DNA from: Caballeronia glathei
GTDB lineage: Bacteria; Pseudomonadota; Gammaproteobacteria; Burkholderiales; Burkholderiaceae
Direction of reading: 5' to 3'
DNA length: 64,000 bases
NCBI RefSeq assembly: GCF_000698595.1
Contig: NZ_JFHC01000046.1
Span: 1 to 64,000, forward strand
Under the pieces are notes generated by a model that made no database searches, was not told the DNA's origin, and saw only the letters and a list, made by a program, of their open reading frames with translations. Made by a program: the position numbers and the translations under genes. Below are positions 34,606 to 43,712 of this stretch, in pieces (the stretch's first letter is position 1; each line of letters opens with the position of its first letter).

Positions 34606-35807
34606 GCCGCACCGCCGACGCGCTCTTCGATGCGCTCAAGCAGGGTCTCGCCGATATCGACCGGCACGGCCTGCGCCGCCGGCGCCGCATCGCGGACAGC
34701 GCCTGCGCCGCGCACATGACGGTGGACGGGCACGAGATCGTCGGCTTCGCGAGCAACGATTACCTCGGGCTCGCGGCGCACGAGACGCTGCGCGCGGCGC
34801 TCGCCGAAGGCGCGCGCCTCTACGGCGCGGGCAGCGGCGGCTCGCATCTGCTCGGCGGCCATTCGCGCGCGCACGCGCAACTCGAAGACGATCTCGCCGC
34901 GTTTTCCGGCGGCTTCGTCGACAACCCGCGCGCGCTGTATTTCAGCACCGGCTACATGGCGAACCTCGCGGCGCTCACGACGCTCGCCGGCCGCGGCACG
35001 CTCGTCTTCTCCGATGCGCTGAACCACGCGTCGCTGATCGACGGCGTGCGGCTCTCGCGTGCCGAGGTGCAGATCTATCCGCACGCGGACGTGGAGGCGC
35101 TCGATGCGATGCTCGACGCGTCGTCGGATGAAGCGGTCACGAAAGTGATCGTCACCGACACGGTCTTCAGCATGGACGGCGACATCGCACCGCTCGCCCG
35201 TCTGCTGGAACTGGCCGAGCGCTACGGCGCGTGGCTCGTCGTCGACGATGCGCACGGCTTCGGCGTGCTCGGGCCGCAAGGGCGCGGCGCGCTGGCTCAG
35301 GCGGCGCTGCGCTCGCCGCATCTCGTCTATGTCGGCACGCTCGGCAAGGCCGCGGGCGTGGCGGGCGCATTCGTCGCCGCGCACGAGACCGTGATCGAAT
35401 GGCTCGTGCAGCGCGCGCGTCCTTACATCTTCACGACCGCGTCGCCGCCCGCCGTCGCGCATGCGGTGTCCGCGAGCGTCGCGCTGATCGCGAGCGACGA
35501 GGGCGATGCGCGCCGCAGGCATCTCGCGTCGCTGATCGAGACGACCCGCGCGATGCTCAAACGCACGCGCTGGCTGCCGGTCGATTCGCACACGGCGGTG
35601 CAGCCGCTCGTGATCGGCGGCAACGACGAAACGCTCGCGCTCGCCGCCGCGCTCGACGCGAAGGGCCTGTGGGTGCCCGCGATCCGGCCGCCCACCGTGC
35701 CCGCCGGCACCTCGCGTCTGCGCATCTCGCTGTCGGCGGCGCATAGCGGCGAAGACCTTGCTCGTCTCGATGACGCGCTCAACACGTTAAGCGGGCCTCG
35801 GCCATGA
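34602..35807 (+). CDS. bioF: 8-amino-7-oxononanoate synthase
   Basis: PLP enzyme that condenses pimeloyl thioester with alanine in biotin synthesis. The 401 residues contain [36 protein letters not shown], the acidic [18 protein letters not shown] and the PLP Lys in [16 protein letters not shown]. The N-terminus is [19 protein letters not shown], as in other BioF. ATG 34602 and TGA 34605 of bioA overlap (ATGA), and its own end overlaps bioD by 4 nt. Confidence 0.96.
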   Translation: MSRTADALFDALKQGLADIDRHGLRRRRRIADSACAAHMTVDGHEIVGFASNDYLGLAAHETLRAALAEGARLYGAGSGGSHLLGGHSRAHAQLEDDLAAFSGGFVDNPRALYFSTGYMANLAALTTLAGRGTLVFSDALNHASLIDGVRLSRAEVQIYPHADVEALDAMLDASSDEAVTKVIVTDTVFSMDGDIAPLARLLELAERYGAWLVVDDAHGFGVLGPQGRGALAQAALRSPHLVYVGTLGKAAGVAGAFVAAHETVIEWLVQRARPYIFTTASPPAVAHAVSASVALIASDEGDARRRHLASLIETTRAMLKRTRWLPVDSHTAVQPLVIGGNDETLALAAALDAKGLWVPAIRPPTVPAGTSRLRISLSAAHSGEDLARLDDALNTLSGPRP

Positions 35808-36529
35808 ACGCGCCGCTCTCCTTTTTCGTCGCGGGCACCGATACCGAGATCGGCAAGACGCTGGTGTCGGCGGCCTTTCTGCATGCTTTCGCGCAGCAGG
35901 GCTTGCGCGCCGCCGCGATGAAGCCGATCGCGGCCGGCGCCTTCCTGCGCGACGGCGTATGGCACAACGAGGACGCGGATCAGCTCGACGCCGCCGCCAA
36001 CGTGCCGCTGCCGCCCGAGATCCGCACGCCATTCCTGCTGAAGGAGCCGATCGCGCCGCATATCGCCGCTGCACGCGAGAACGTGTCGCTCGATATCGCG
36101 CGCATCGTCGATGCGCACAAGCTCGCCGTGGCGCAAGCTGATATCGTGGTGGTCGAGGGCGTCGGCGGATTTCGCGTGCCGCTCACCGACGTGCACGACA
36201 CGGCCGACCTCGCGTTCGCGCTGAACCTGCCGGTGGTGCTCGTCGTCGGCATGCGGCTCGGCTGCATCAGCCATGCGCTGCTGACGGCCGAAGCCATCGC
36301 CGCGCGCGGATTGCGGCTCGCGGGCTGGGTGGCGAACCGCATCGACCCGGACATGCTGTTTCCCGGCGAGAACATCGAGGCGATCGGGCTCAGGCTCGAC
36401 CGCCAGTACAACGCGCCGCTCATCGGCACGATTCCGTTTCTCGCGCCGCCGGATGCGGCGCAGGCGGCGGCTCACATCGATTCGACCTTGCTGTTGCAGA
36501 CGCTTCGCGCAGTCGACGCAGGTCACTGA
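35804..36529 (+). CDS. bioD: Dethiobiotin synthetase
   Basis: ATP-dependent ring closure of 7,8-diaminononanoate with CO2. The 241-residue sequence has the P-loop [18 protein letters not shown], the Lys of MKPIAAGAF, the [15 protein letters not shown] loop and [19 protein letters not shown]. It overlaps bioF by 4 nt (ATGA) and ends 26 nt before bioB. Confidence 0.96.
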   Translation: MNAPLSFFVAGTDTEIGKTLVSAAFLHAFAQQGLRAAAMKPIAAGAFLRDGVWHNEDADQLDAAANVPLPPEIRTPFLLKEPIAPHIAAARENVSLDIARIVDAHKLAVAQADIVVVEGVGGFRVPLTDVHDTADLAFALNLPVVLVVGMRLGCISHALLTAEAIAARGLRLAGWVANRIDPDMLFPGENIEAIGLRLDRQYNAPLIGTIPFLAPPDAAQAAAHIDSTLLLQTLRAVDAGH

Positions 36530-36555
36530 CTCACGCTTTAGAAAAGGATTGCCCC

Positions 36556-37614
36556 ATGACGCAAGCACAAACCGTCGAGACTTCGAATCAGGCCGCTTCA
36601 CAGACGCAAACGCAGGAGCAAACGCAGGCACGCTGGCGCGTCGCCGATGTCGTCGCGCTCTACGAACTGCCGTTCAACGATCTGCTCTATCGCGCGCAGA
36701 CCGTGCATCGCGAGCACTTCGACCCGAACGCCGTGCAGCTCTCGACGCTGCTGTCCATCAAGACGGGCGGCTGCGAGGAGGATTGCGCCTATTGTCCGCA
36801 GTCGGTGCATCACGACACGGGCCTGAAGGCCGAGAAGCTGATGGCCGTGGACGAGGTGCTCAAGGCCGCCGGGGTCGCGAAGTCCAACGGCGCGACGCGC
36901 TTCTGCATGGGCGCGGCCTGGCGCAATCCGAAGGACCGCCATCTCGAGCCGATCAAGGAAATGATCCGCGGCGTGAAGGCGATGGGCCTGGAAACCTGCG
37001 TGACGCTCGGCATGCTCGAAGCGCATCAGGCGGCGGGCCTCCGCGAAGCGGGCCTCGACTACTACAACCACAATCTCGACACGTCGCCCGAGTTCTACGG
37101 ACAGATCATCTCGACGCGCACGTACCAGGACCGTCTCGACACGCTCGAACACGTGCGCGATGCGGGCATCAACGTGTGCTGCGGCGGCATCGTGGGCATG
37201 GGCGAATCGCGGCGCGAACGTGCCGGCCTGATCACGCAGCTGGCGAACATGGAGCCGTATCCGGAATCGGTGCCGATCAACAATCTGGTGCAGGTGGAAG
37301 GCACGCCGCTCACGGGCACGGCGCCACTCGATCCGTTCGAATTCGTGCGCACGATCGCGGTTGCGCGCATCACGATGCCGCGCGCGATGGTGCGTCTCTC
37401 CGCGGGCCGCGAGCAGATGGACGAAGCGTTGCAGGCGCTGTGCTTCGCGGCGGGCGCGAATTCGATCTTCTACGGCGACCAGTTGCTCACGACGAGCAAC
37501 CCGCAAGCGGAAGCCGATCGCAAGCTGCTGGAGCGGCTCGGCATTCGCGCCGAAACGTCGCAGCAGATGGAAGAGTCGCCAGCCTGCGACGCGAAGTGCG
37601 GACACGCGCACTGA
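36556..37614 (+). CDS. bioB: Biotin synthase
   Basis: Radical-SAM enzyme that inserts sulfur into dethiobiotin. Of its 352 residues, the radical cluster ligands are in [18 protein letters not shown] (CxxxCxxC), followed by [30 protein letters not shown] (YNHN motif) and [13 protein letters not shown]. The last segment is [20 protein letters not shown], with a Cys-rich tail [10 protein letters not shown]. The first ~20 residues are Gln/Thr-rich ([11 protein letters not shown]). ATG 36556 has AAAGGA ahead. It closes the bio operon, followed by a strong terminator. Confidence 0.97.
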   Translation: MTQAQTVETSNQAASQTQTQEQTQARWRVADVVALYELPFNDLLYRAQTVHREHFDPNAVQLSTLLSIKTGGCEEDCAYCPQSVHHDTGLKAEKLMAVDEVLKAAGVAKSNGATRFCMGAAWRNPKDRHLEPIKEMIRGVKAMGLETCVTLGMLEAHQAAGLREAGLDYYNHNLDTSPEFYGQIISTRTYQDRLDTLEHVRDAGINVCCGGIVGMGESRRERAGLITQLANMEPYPESVPINNLVQVEGTPLTGTAPLDPFEFVRTIAVARITMPRAMVRLSAGREQMDEALQALCFAAGANSIFYGDQLLTTSNPQAEADRKLLERLGIRAETSQQMEESPACDAKCGHAH

Positions 37615-37630
37615 CGCACCGGCCTCCGAA

Positions 37631-37667
37631 AAAAAAGCCCGCGCTTTCGATGAGCGCGGGCTTTTTT
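37631..37667. terminator. Strong terminator between bioB and the sulfate-binding protein gene
   Basis: AAAAAAGCCCGCGCT (37631-37645) and AGCGCGGGCTTTTTT (37653-37667) form a perfect 15-bp stem with a TTCGATG loop. Both strands carry T-runs, so it serves both converging genes. Confidence 0.93.
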
Positions 37668-37689
37668 CCTTAATCGATCAGCAATGGCG

Positions 37690-38724
37690 TCACCGTTTGT
37701 CGGCGACGACCTGATCGAACGTGCCGCCATCGGAGAAGTGCGCCTGCTGCGCCTTCTGCCAGCTTCCGAACACCTGCTCGACGGTGAACGTCTTCAGCGG
37801 CTTGAACTCGCTCGCATGCTTCGCGAGCACCTGAGCGTTGCGCGGGCGCAAGTGGTGCTGCGCGATGATCTCCTGCCCGGCGGGCGAGTACAGAAAGTCG
37901 AGATACGCCTGCGCCTCCTTGCGGGTGCCGCGCTTGTCCACCACCTTGTCGACGATCGTCACCGGCGGCGCGGCAAGCAGGCTCATCGACGGATACACGG
38001 CATCGAAGTCCTTCGCGCCCACGCCGCTGTCGATCAGCGCAACCTCGTTTTCGAACGTCACCAGCACGTCGCCGATACCGCGCTGCGTGAAGGTCGTCGT
38101 GGCGCCGCGGCCGCCCGTGTCGAGCACCGGCACGTTTTTGAAGATCGCGCGCTCGAAGTCCTGCGCCTGCGCGTCCGTCGCACCCTGCTGCTTCTTGTAC
38201 CCCCACGCGGCGAGATACGTATAGCGTCCGTTGCCCGAAGTCTTCGGATTCGCGATCACCACCTGCACGCCGGGCCGCGCGAGATCGCTCCAGTCCCTGA
38301 TGTTCTTGGGATTGCCCTGGCGCACGAGGAACACCATCGTCGTCGTGTAGGGCGCGCTGTCGTCCGGCAGGCGCGTGCGCCACGTGGCGGGCACGAGCTG
38401 GCCGCGCTCGGCGAGCAGGTCGATGTCGTTCGGCTGGTTCATCGTCACGACATCCGCCTGCAGGCCCTGCGTCACCGAGAGCGCCTGCGCGCTCGAAGCC
38501 CCGTGCGACTGCCGGATCGACACGGTCTCGCCGGTCTTGTTCTTGTAGTCCGCGATGAACGCAGTATTGATGTCCTTATACAGTTCGCGCGTCACGTCGT
38601 AGGAGACGTTGAGCAGCGACGTATCCGCGTGCGCCATGCCTGCCGCCGATCCCAGCATCAGTGCCAGCACCAGCCCCCGTGCCGCTACCCGTGCCGTTAC
38701 CTGCGTCTTCCTGAATCCCGCCAT
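37690..38724 (-). CDS. Periplasmic sulfate-binding protein
   Basis: The receptor of a sulfate/thiosulfate ABC importer, 344 residues. It has a signal peptide (ARGLVLALMLGSAAGMAHA) and the family landmarks LLNVSYDVTRELYKDINTAF, IRQSHGASSAQALSV, ADVVTMNQPNDIDLLAE and ANPKTSGNGRYTYLAAWGYK. These match Sbp rather than CysP, although I cannot exclude CysP. ATG 38724 follows GGGGAGTTC. The permease and ATPase genes (cysTWA) are not adjacent on either side, so it must serve a transporter encoded elsewhere. Confidence 0.93.
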   Translation of the reverse strand: MAGFRKTQVTARVAARGLVLALMLGSAAGMAHADTSLLNVSYDVTRELYKDINTAFIADYKNKTGETVSIRQSHGASSAQALSVTQGLQADVVTMNQPNDIDLLAERGQLVPATWRTRLPDDSAPYTTTMVFLVRQGNPKNIRDWSDLARPGVQVVIANPKTSGNGRYTYLAAWGYKKQQGATDAQAQDFERAIFKNVPVLDTGGRGATTTFTQRGIGDVLVTFENEVALIDSGVGAKDFDAVYPSMSLLAAPPVTIVDKVVDKRGTRKEAQAYLDFLYSPAGQEIIAQHHLRPRNAQVLAKHASEFKPLKTFTVEQVFGSWQKAQQAHFSDGGTFDQVVADKR

Positions 38725-38756
38725 GAACTCCCCCGATGTCAGATGCGAAGCCAGTC

Positions 38757-38786
38757 AAAAAAAACGAAGGCCGCTCGAAAGCGGCC
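38757..38786 (-). terminator. Hairpin terminator for the serine hydrolase gene
   Basis: On the minus strand GGCCGCT and AGCGGCC (38786-38769) form a 7-bp stem with a TTCG-type loop, followed by a run of eight Ts (38764-38757). It lies about 35 nt after the hydrolase stop. Confidence 0.85.
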
Positions 38787-38819
38787 GTGAAGCGGGAGGC
38801 TATCGTAATGCCGTGCCGG

Positions 38820-39428
38820 TCAGCCATAGGCATGCTGTGTTCCCGGGCCGGCCGGATCGCGCTCCACGTCAAGGCGCAGCGGCGCCGCGTAGTGCGTCAG
38901 TGTATCGATGAAATGCTTCGCGCGCGGCCACGGACCGAATCCCGCCGCCGTGTTGATGTGCCCCGCGTCGCCGAGATTGACGAACGCGCTGCCGAAGCGC
39001 CGCGCGAGTTCGTGCGCGCGATCGAAGGGCATCCACGGATCGGTCTCGCTCGCGACGAGAATGGACGGCACGTTCAGACGCCGCGCATCGAACGTCCCGG
39101 CAAAGCGGAATTTTTCCGGACTGGCGGGCGCGACGAACAGCACGCCCGCGACATCCGCGCCGTGTGCCTGCGACAGCGCGTGCGCCGTCGCGAGACAGCC
39201 GAAGCTGTGCGCGGCGATCACGACCGGGCCGCGCTGCTTCGCGAGCAATGAGCGCAGCGCGCCCGCCCAGGTATCGAGGTGCGGCGCGTCCCAGTCGTCC
39301 TGCTCGACCCGCGCGGCCCTCGGATACTGCCGCTCGAGCCATGTCTGCCAGTGCGCGCCTTCGCTGCCATGAAGGCCAGGCACGGTCACGAGCCTCGGCG
39401 GCCAGTTCGATTTGCTGCATCCGCTCAT
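38820..39428 (-). CDS. RBBP9/YdeN-type serine hydrolase
   Basis: A small alpha/beta hydrolase of the DUF1234-like RBBP9 group. The core begins PRLVTVPGLHGSEGAHWQTW, with VEQDDWDAPHLDTW, the Ser nucleophile in VVIAAHSFGCLATAHAL, and the Asp/His part in ILVASETDPWMPFDRAHE and LGDAGHINTAAGFGPWP. That arrangement matches the family well. The start is uncertain: ATG 39428 gives 202 residues and the usual length; ATG 39473 and 39515 are in frame but add Arg-rich sequence unlike the family. Function is unknown; esterase activity is reported for relatives. Confidence 0.85.
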   Translation of the reverse strand: MSGCSKSNWPPRLVTVPGLHGSEGAHWQTWLERQYPRAARVEQDDWDAPHLDTWAGALRSLLAKQRGPVVIAAHSFGCLATAHALSQAHGADVAGVLFVAPASPEKFRFAGTFDARRLNVPSILVASETDPWMPFDRAHELARRFGSAFVNLGDAGHINTAAGFGPWPRAKHFIDTLTHYAAPLRLDVERDPAGPGTQHAYG

Positions 39429-39595
39429 CTCGCCCCCGCTGCCGGCATCGGCCGGCGTTTCACGAGTGATCATTCTCCGGCGTGCCCGCGGCCGGACGAA
39501 CCAATATTTCGTCATTTGTTTATGGGCGCCCGCGCTCGGCGGCGCGCGCAGGCGCGGGCAAGACCGTAAAATGGAAGCTTCCCTGCGGAGGTCTT

Positions 39596-39766
39596 ATGTC
39601 TGACCTGGCCGAAGTGTTCAGCGGTCGTCGGGATGCGTCGAGAGCACGGTGCACGCTGCAGCCGCTCCACTTTGCTTTCGCCGTCACGGGCTTCGATCAC
39701 GCGCGCGCTGGACGCGGAAGGCTTCAGGCATATCGGCCGGCTGTTCACAAAGTAAGGCAAGCATGA
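39596..39766 (+). CDS. Possible small ORF or frameshifted gene remnant before ghrA
   Basis: ATG 39596 follows a good ribosome site (GCGGAGGTCTT) and opens MSDLAEVFSG, with good codon use. The frame runs 56 codons and its TGA overlaps the next gene's ATG (ATGA). After about ten codons codon use turns poor. Another frame in the same stretch (39691-39750) has excellent codons and reads SITRALDAEGFRHIGRLFTK before a TAA. The two halves look like one small gene broken by indels, or a small gene that never was. Not recognised; low confidence. Confidence 0.35.
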   Translation: MSDLAEVFSGRRDASRARCTLQPLHFAFAVTGFDHARAGRGRLQAYRPAVHKVRQA

Positions 39767-40704
39767 AAATCATCTTCTACGAGCAACACGCGGACGCAGC
39801 CCTGTGGATGCGCGATCTCGCCCACGCCCTGCCCGAGGCCGACTTGCGCGAGTGGCAGCCCGGCGACACGGCGCCCGCCGACTACGCGATCGTCTGGCGC
39901 GCGCCGCGCGAACTGTTCGCGAACCGTCCGGACCTGAAGGCCGTGTTCAATCTGGGTGCGGGCGTCGATGCGATTCTCGACGTCGAGCGCACGCAGCCCG
40001 GCACACTGCCGGCGAACGCCATGCTCGTGCGGCTGGAAGACACCGGCATGTCGCAGCAGATGGTGGAGTACGCGACTCACGCGGTGCTGCGCTACATGCG
40101 CCGTTTCGACGAATACGAAACGCTCCAGCGCGAAGGCCGATGGGAAAAACTCAAGGCGCATCCGCGCGCGAGCTTCACGGTGGGCGTGCTCGGACTGGGG
40201 GTGCTCGGCACCCAGGTCGCGCGGGCGCTGGCCGCGTTCGGCGTGCCCGTGCGCGGCTACAGCCGCGGCGAGAAACGGATCGAAGGCGTGACGACCTACG
40301 CAGGCGAAGCCCGTTTCGACGCCTTCCTCGACGGCGTCAAGGTGCTGATCAACCTGCTGCCCCACACCCCGGACACGGAAGGCATCCTCAACGGCCGCAC
40401 GTTCGCGAAGCTCGCGCGCGGCGCCTATCTCGTGAACCTGGCGCGCGGCCCGCATCTCGTTGACGAAGATTTGCTCGACGCACTCCGAAGCGGCCAGATC
40501 GCGGCTGCGACACTCGACGTCTTCCACACCGAGCCGCTGCCGCACGATCATCCGTTCTGGCGCACGCCGCGCATCACCGTCACGCCACATATTTCCGCGG
40601 AAACGCTGCGCGAGGAAAGCGTCGTGCAGATCGCGCAGAAGATCCAGGCGCTCGAGCGCGGCGAGCCGGTGAGCGGCGTCGTCGACCCGAAGCGCGGCTA
40701 CTAG
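39763..40704 (+). CDS. ghrA: Glyoxylate/hydroxypyruvate reductase A (D-2-hydroxyacid dehydrogenase)
   Basis: An NAD(P)H-dependent D-2-hydroxyacid dehydrogenase of 313 residues, resembling E. coli GhrA (312). The nucleotide-binding motif is VGVLGLGVLGTQVARALAAF, followed by LINLLPHTPDTEGILN, the catalytic Arg in LVNLARGPHLVDEDL, the Glu in DVFHTEPLPHDHPFW and the His in ITVTPHISAETL. FNLGAGVDAIL is the substrate loop. ATG 39763 has TAAGG at proper distance. HMG-CoA lyase follows by 33 nt on the same strand. Annotation as ghrA rests on overall pattern and length. Confidence 0.9.
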   Translation: MKIIFYEQHADAALWMRDLAHALPEADLREWQPGDTAPADYAIVWRAPRELFANRPDLKAVFNLGAGVDAILDVERTQPGTLPANAMLVRLEDTGMSQQMVEYATHAVLRYMRRFDEYETLQREGRWEKLKAHPRASFTVGVLGLGVLGTQVARALAAFGVPVRGYSRGEKRIEGVTTYAGEARFDAFLDGVKVLINLLPHTPDTEGILNGRTFAKLARGAYLVNLARGPHLVDEDLLDALRSGQIAAATLDVFHTEPLPHDHPFWRTPRITVTPHISAETLREESVVQIAQKIQALERGEPVSGVVDPKRGY

Positions 40705-40737
40705 AAGCAACGAAGCTGGACCAAGGAGGAGACACAC

Positions 40738-41661
40738 ATGATTCCCGCCAAAGTGAAGATCGTCGAAGTCGGGCCGCGTGACGGCCTGCAGAACGAAAAG
40801 GATTTCGTCGCGACGGCAACGAAGATCGAGCTCGTGAACCGGCTGTCGCGAGCGGGGTTGCAGAACGTGGAGTCGGCGTCGTTCGTATCGCCGAAATGGG
40901 TTCCGCAGATGGCCGACGGCGGCGCGGTGCTGGCCGGCATCGAGCGGCGGCCCGGCACGATCTACTCGGTGCTCACGCCGAACATGCGCGGTTTCGAGGG
41001 CGCGCTGGAGGCGAAGGCCGACGAGATCGTCATCTTCGGCGCGGCGAGCGAGGCGTTCTCGCAGAAGAACATCAATTGCAGCATCGCCGAAAGCATCGCG
41101 CGCTTCGAGCCGGTCGCCAAGGCCACGAAGGACGCGGGCCTGCGCCTGCGCGCGAGCATTTCGTGCGCGCTCGGCTGCCCGTACCAGGGTGAGGTGCCGG
41201 TGGCGGCGGTCGTCGACGTCGTCGAGCGCATGAAGGCGCTCGGCTGCGACGAGATCGATATCGCCGACACCATCGGCGTCGGCACGCCCGCGCGCACGCG
41301 CGAAGTGCTGGCCGCGGCGTCGCGGGTGTTTCCGCGCGAGCGCCTGTCGGGCCACTTTCACGATACCTACGGCCAGGCCATCGGCAACATTTACGCGGCG
41401 CTAGAGGAAGGCATCGAGATTTTTCACGCATCGGTGGCCGGGCTCGGCGGGTGTCCCTATGCGAAGGGCGCGACCGGCAACGTGGCGACCGAGGACGTCG
41501 TGTATCTGATGAACGGGCTCGGTATCGAAACCGGCGTGAATCTGGATCAGCTGGTCGAGATCGGCGACTTCATTTCGCGCGCGATCGGCAAGCCGAGCGC
41601 ATCGCGTGCGGGCAAGGCGCTGCTCGCGAAGAAGCTCGCCGGCGCCGCGCCCTGCGTCTGA
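40738..41661 (+). CDS. mvaB: Hydroxymethylglutaryl-CoA lyase
   Basis: Cleaves HMG-CoA to acetyl-CoA and acetoacetate, the final split in leucine degradation. The 307-residue TIM barrel has VKIVEVGPRDGLQNEKDFVA with the catalytic Arg-Asp pair, ESASFVSPKWVPQMADG, the metal-binding His pair in LSGHFHDTYGQAIGN and the signature VAGLGGCPYAKGATGNVATE with the active-site Cys. ATG 40738 follows a strong AGGAGG. It lies between ghrA and the ybaK-type gene on one strand. Together with the nearby enoyl-CoA hydratase and thiolase this supports leucine breakdown. Confidence 0.95.
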   Translation: MIPAKVKIVEVGPRDGLQNEKDFVATATKIELVNRLSRAGLQNVESASFVSPKWVPQMADGGAVLAGIERRPGTIYSVLTPNMRGFEGALEAKADEIVIFGAASEAFSQKNINCSIAESIARFEPVAKATKDAGLRLRASISCALGCPYQGEVPVAAVVDVVERMKALGCDEIDIADTIGVGTPARTREVLAAASRVFPRERLSGHFHDTYGQAIGNIYAALEEGIEIFHASVAGLGGCPYAKGATGNVATEDVVYLMNGLGIETGVNLDQLVEIGDFISRAIGKPSASRAGKALLAKKLAGAAPCV

Positions 41662-41683
41662 TTTTTATCCGGGTAAGGAAACG

Positions 41684-42190
41684 ATGAACGACATGCACAA
41701 CATCGATGCGCTGCCCGATTCGGCGCGGCGCGTCGCCCGCCTGTTGCAGGAGCGCGGCCATTCGCGGCCGGTCGTGATGCTGCCGGAAACAGGCAAGACG
41801 TCGGCGGAAGCGGCGGCCGGGCTCGGCTGCTCGGTCGCGCAGATCGCCAAGTCGATCCTGTTTCGCCGCCGCGCGGACGACGCGCCGGTGCTCGTGATCG
41901 CGAGCGGATCGAATCGCGTCGACGAAGCGAAGGTCGCGGCGCGCGTGGGCGCGCTCGCGCGGGCGGACGCGAAGTTCGTGCGCGAAAAGACCGGCTATGC
42001 GATCGGCGGCGTATGCCCGATCGGCCATGCCACCGAGCCGGTCACGCTGATCGACGAAGACCTGCTTTCGCTCGACAGCCTCTGGGCCGCCGCCGGGCAT
42101 CCGCACGCGGTGTTCAATCTCACGCCGCGCGAACTGGTCGCGCTCACGGGCGCGCCGGTCGCCGACGTCGCCCTGCGCGAACCGGCGTGA
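41684..42190 (+). CDS. YbaK/EbsC-type aminoacyl-tRNA deacylase
   Basis: A 168-residue YbaK-domain protein, of the group that removes mischarged amino acids from tRNAPro or tRNACys. Visible are the Lys in QIAKSILFRRRADDAPVLVI, GYAIGGVCPIGH, the loop that recognises substrate, and AAAGHPHAVFNLTPRELVAL with the family's conserved final segment. ATG 41684 has AAGGAA ahead; upstream in-frame codons have no ribosome site. It follows HMG-CoA lyase by 22 nt, and its TGA overlaps a GTG start of the next gene. Confidence 0.9.
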   Translation: MNDMHNIDALPDSARRVARLLQERGHSRPVVMLPETGKTSAEAAAGLGCSVAQIAKSILFRRRADDAPVLVIASGSNRVDEAKVAARVGALARADAKFVREKTGYAIGGVCPIGHATEPVTLIDEDLLSLDSLWAAAGHPHAVFNLTPRELVALTGAPVADVALREPA

Positions 42191-42798
42191 GCATGCCGCC
42201 CGACGACGCCGTCGCCTCGCCGTGCATCGACCTCTGCAGGATGAATGCCGCCACCGGATTCTGCGACGGGTGTCTGCGCACGATCGATGAAATCGCCGGC
42301 TGGGCATCGTTCGACGACGCCCGCAAGCAGGCCGTGCTGGCGCGCACGGCGAGCCGGCGCAAGGGGGCGCGCGTCGTCATGATCGGCGAGCGGTTCTCGG
42401 CCACGCTCACGCTTTTGCCGGAATCGATCAAGAGCTTCGCGACGCTCGTCAACGACCTGAACCCGCTGCATCACGACGAAGCTTATGCACAGGCAAGCCG
42501 ATTCGGTTCGCTGATCGCGTCGGGCACTCAGCCCACCGCGCATCTGATGGCGATGCTCGCCACGCACTTTTCGCAATACGCGCAGCCGCTCGGCCTCGAA
42601 TTCGGCATCAGGCTCACGCGCGCGGTGAAGGCCGGCGACACGCTGAGCATGAAGTGGCAGGTCACCGACGCGAAGTGGAAAGCGAGCCTCAACGGCGACC
42701 TGGTGAAGCTGGAAGGCGAGGCGTCGAACCAGCACGGAGAGAACGTGATGAAAGCGAGCGCGACGATTGTCGTAATGGAGAGGGAGGCGGCGCCATGA
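42187..42798 (+). CDS. DUF1289 domain fused to a MaoC-like hot-dog domain
   Basis: A 203-residue frame with two domains. Residues ~10-55 are DUF1289, with four Cys in SPCIDLCRMNAATGFCDGCL and TIDEIAGWASFDDARKQAVL. From about residue 65 a MaoC-type hot-dog follows: GERFSATLTLLPESIKSFAT, the dehydratase-like NDLNPLHHDEAYAQASRFGS and LIASGTQPTAHLMAMLATHF, which carry the Asp/His pair of (R)-hydratases. In related genomes these usually are separate proteins, so it could also be two coupled genes with MaoC starting at ATG 42379. GTG 42187 overlaps the previous stop; ATG 42193 is an alternative start. Its stop overlaps the next ATG. Confidence 0.75.
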   Translation: MSMPPDDAVASPCIDLCRMNAATGFCDGCLRTIDEIAGWASFDDARKQAVLARTASRRKGARVVMIGERFSATLTLLPESIKSFATLVNDLNPLHHDEAYAQASRFGSLIASGTQPTAHLMAMLATHFSQYAQPLGLEFGIRLTRAVKAGDTLSMKWQVTDAKWKASLNGDLVKLEGEASNQHGENVMKASATIVVMEREAAP

Positions 42799-43706
42799 TC
42801 GCCCTGCCCGCGTCGATGCGCGTGTTCGAGCGCGGCTGGCTTTCGGCGAACAACGTGCTCTTCGTCGACGGCGAGCAGAGCGCGCTCGTCGACACCGGCT
42901 ACGCGGCGCACGCGCCGCAGACGCTCGCGCTCGTGCAGCAGGCGCTCGGCGCGCGCAGGCTCGATCTGATCGTCAACACGCATCTGCATTCGGATCATTG
43001 CGGCGGCAACGCGACGCTGCAGGCGGCCCACGCGTGCGCGACGCTGATTCCCGCGAGCGAAGCGAACGCCGTGCGCGACTGGGACGAGGAAGCCCTGACG
43101 TTTCGCGCGACGGGTCAGCGCTGCGAGCGCTTCGGCTTCACCGGCACGATCGCCCCGGGCGCGACGCTCACGCTCGGCGGGCTCGCGTGGTCGGTGCTCG
43201 GCGCACCCGGCCACGATCCGCATTCGCTGATGCTGTACAGCGCGGACGAGCGGCTGTTGATCAGCGCCGACGCGCTGTGGGAAAACGGCTTCGGCGTGAT
43301 CTTCCCGGAACTGGAAGGCGAGAGCGGCTTCGCGGAACAGCGCGCGGTGCTCGACCTGATCGCGACGCTCGACGTCCGTGCGGTCATCCCGGGCCATGGT
43401 GCGCCGTTCGCCGATATCGGGCGTGCACTCGACGCCGCGTCGTCGCGGCTCGACTACCTGCGCGCCGACCCCGCACGCAATGCGAAGAATGCGCTCAAGG
43501 TGCTGATCGTGTTCAAGCTGATGGAAACGCGCGCGATGTCGTTCGATGTCCTGCTGCGCATGACAGAAGCGGCACGCTCGATGCGCGCCGCCGCCCACAT
43601 GCTGGCGGCGCCCGGCGAACTGCCGGCGTTGCTTGCGAAGTGTGTCGGGGAACTGGCGCGCAGTGGCGCGGTGCGTGTCGATGGCGACACGGTGTTCGTC
43701 GCCTGA
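42795..43706 (+). CDS. MBL-fold metallo-hydrolase
   Basis: A 303-residue metallo-beta-lactamase-fold enzyme. HxHxDH is in IVNTHLHSDHCGGNATLQ, with further metal ligands at APGHDPHSLMLY, ISADALWENGFG and VIPGHGAPFADI. A C-terminal helical domain (from VLIVFKLMETRAMSFDVLLR) matches the winged-helix-like tail of this hydrolase group. ATG 42795 overlaps the DUF1289-MaoC stop (ATGA), so the pair should be coupled. Substrate unknown; acyl-thioester hydrolysis would suit the MaoC neighbour, but this is inference. Confidence 0.88.
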   Translation: MIALPASMRVFERGWLSANNVLFVDGEQSALVDTGYAAHAPQTLALVQQALGARRLDLIVNTHLHSDHCGGNATLQAAHACATLIPASEANAVRDWDEEALTFRATGQRCERFGFTGTIAPGATLTLGGLAWSVLGAPGHDPHSLMLYSADERLLISADALWENGFGVIFPELEGESGFAEQRAVLDLIATLDVRAVIPGHGAPFADIGRALDAASSRLDYLRADPARNAKNALKVLIVFKLMETRAMSFDVLLRMTEAARSMRAAAHMLAAPGELPALLAKCVGELARSGAVRVDGDTVFVA

Positions 43707-43712
43707 CAAAAA

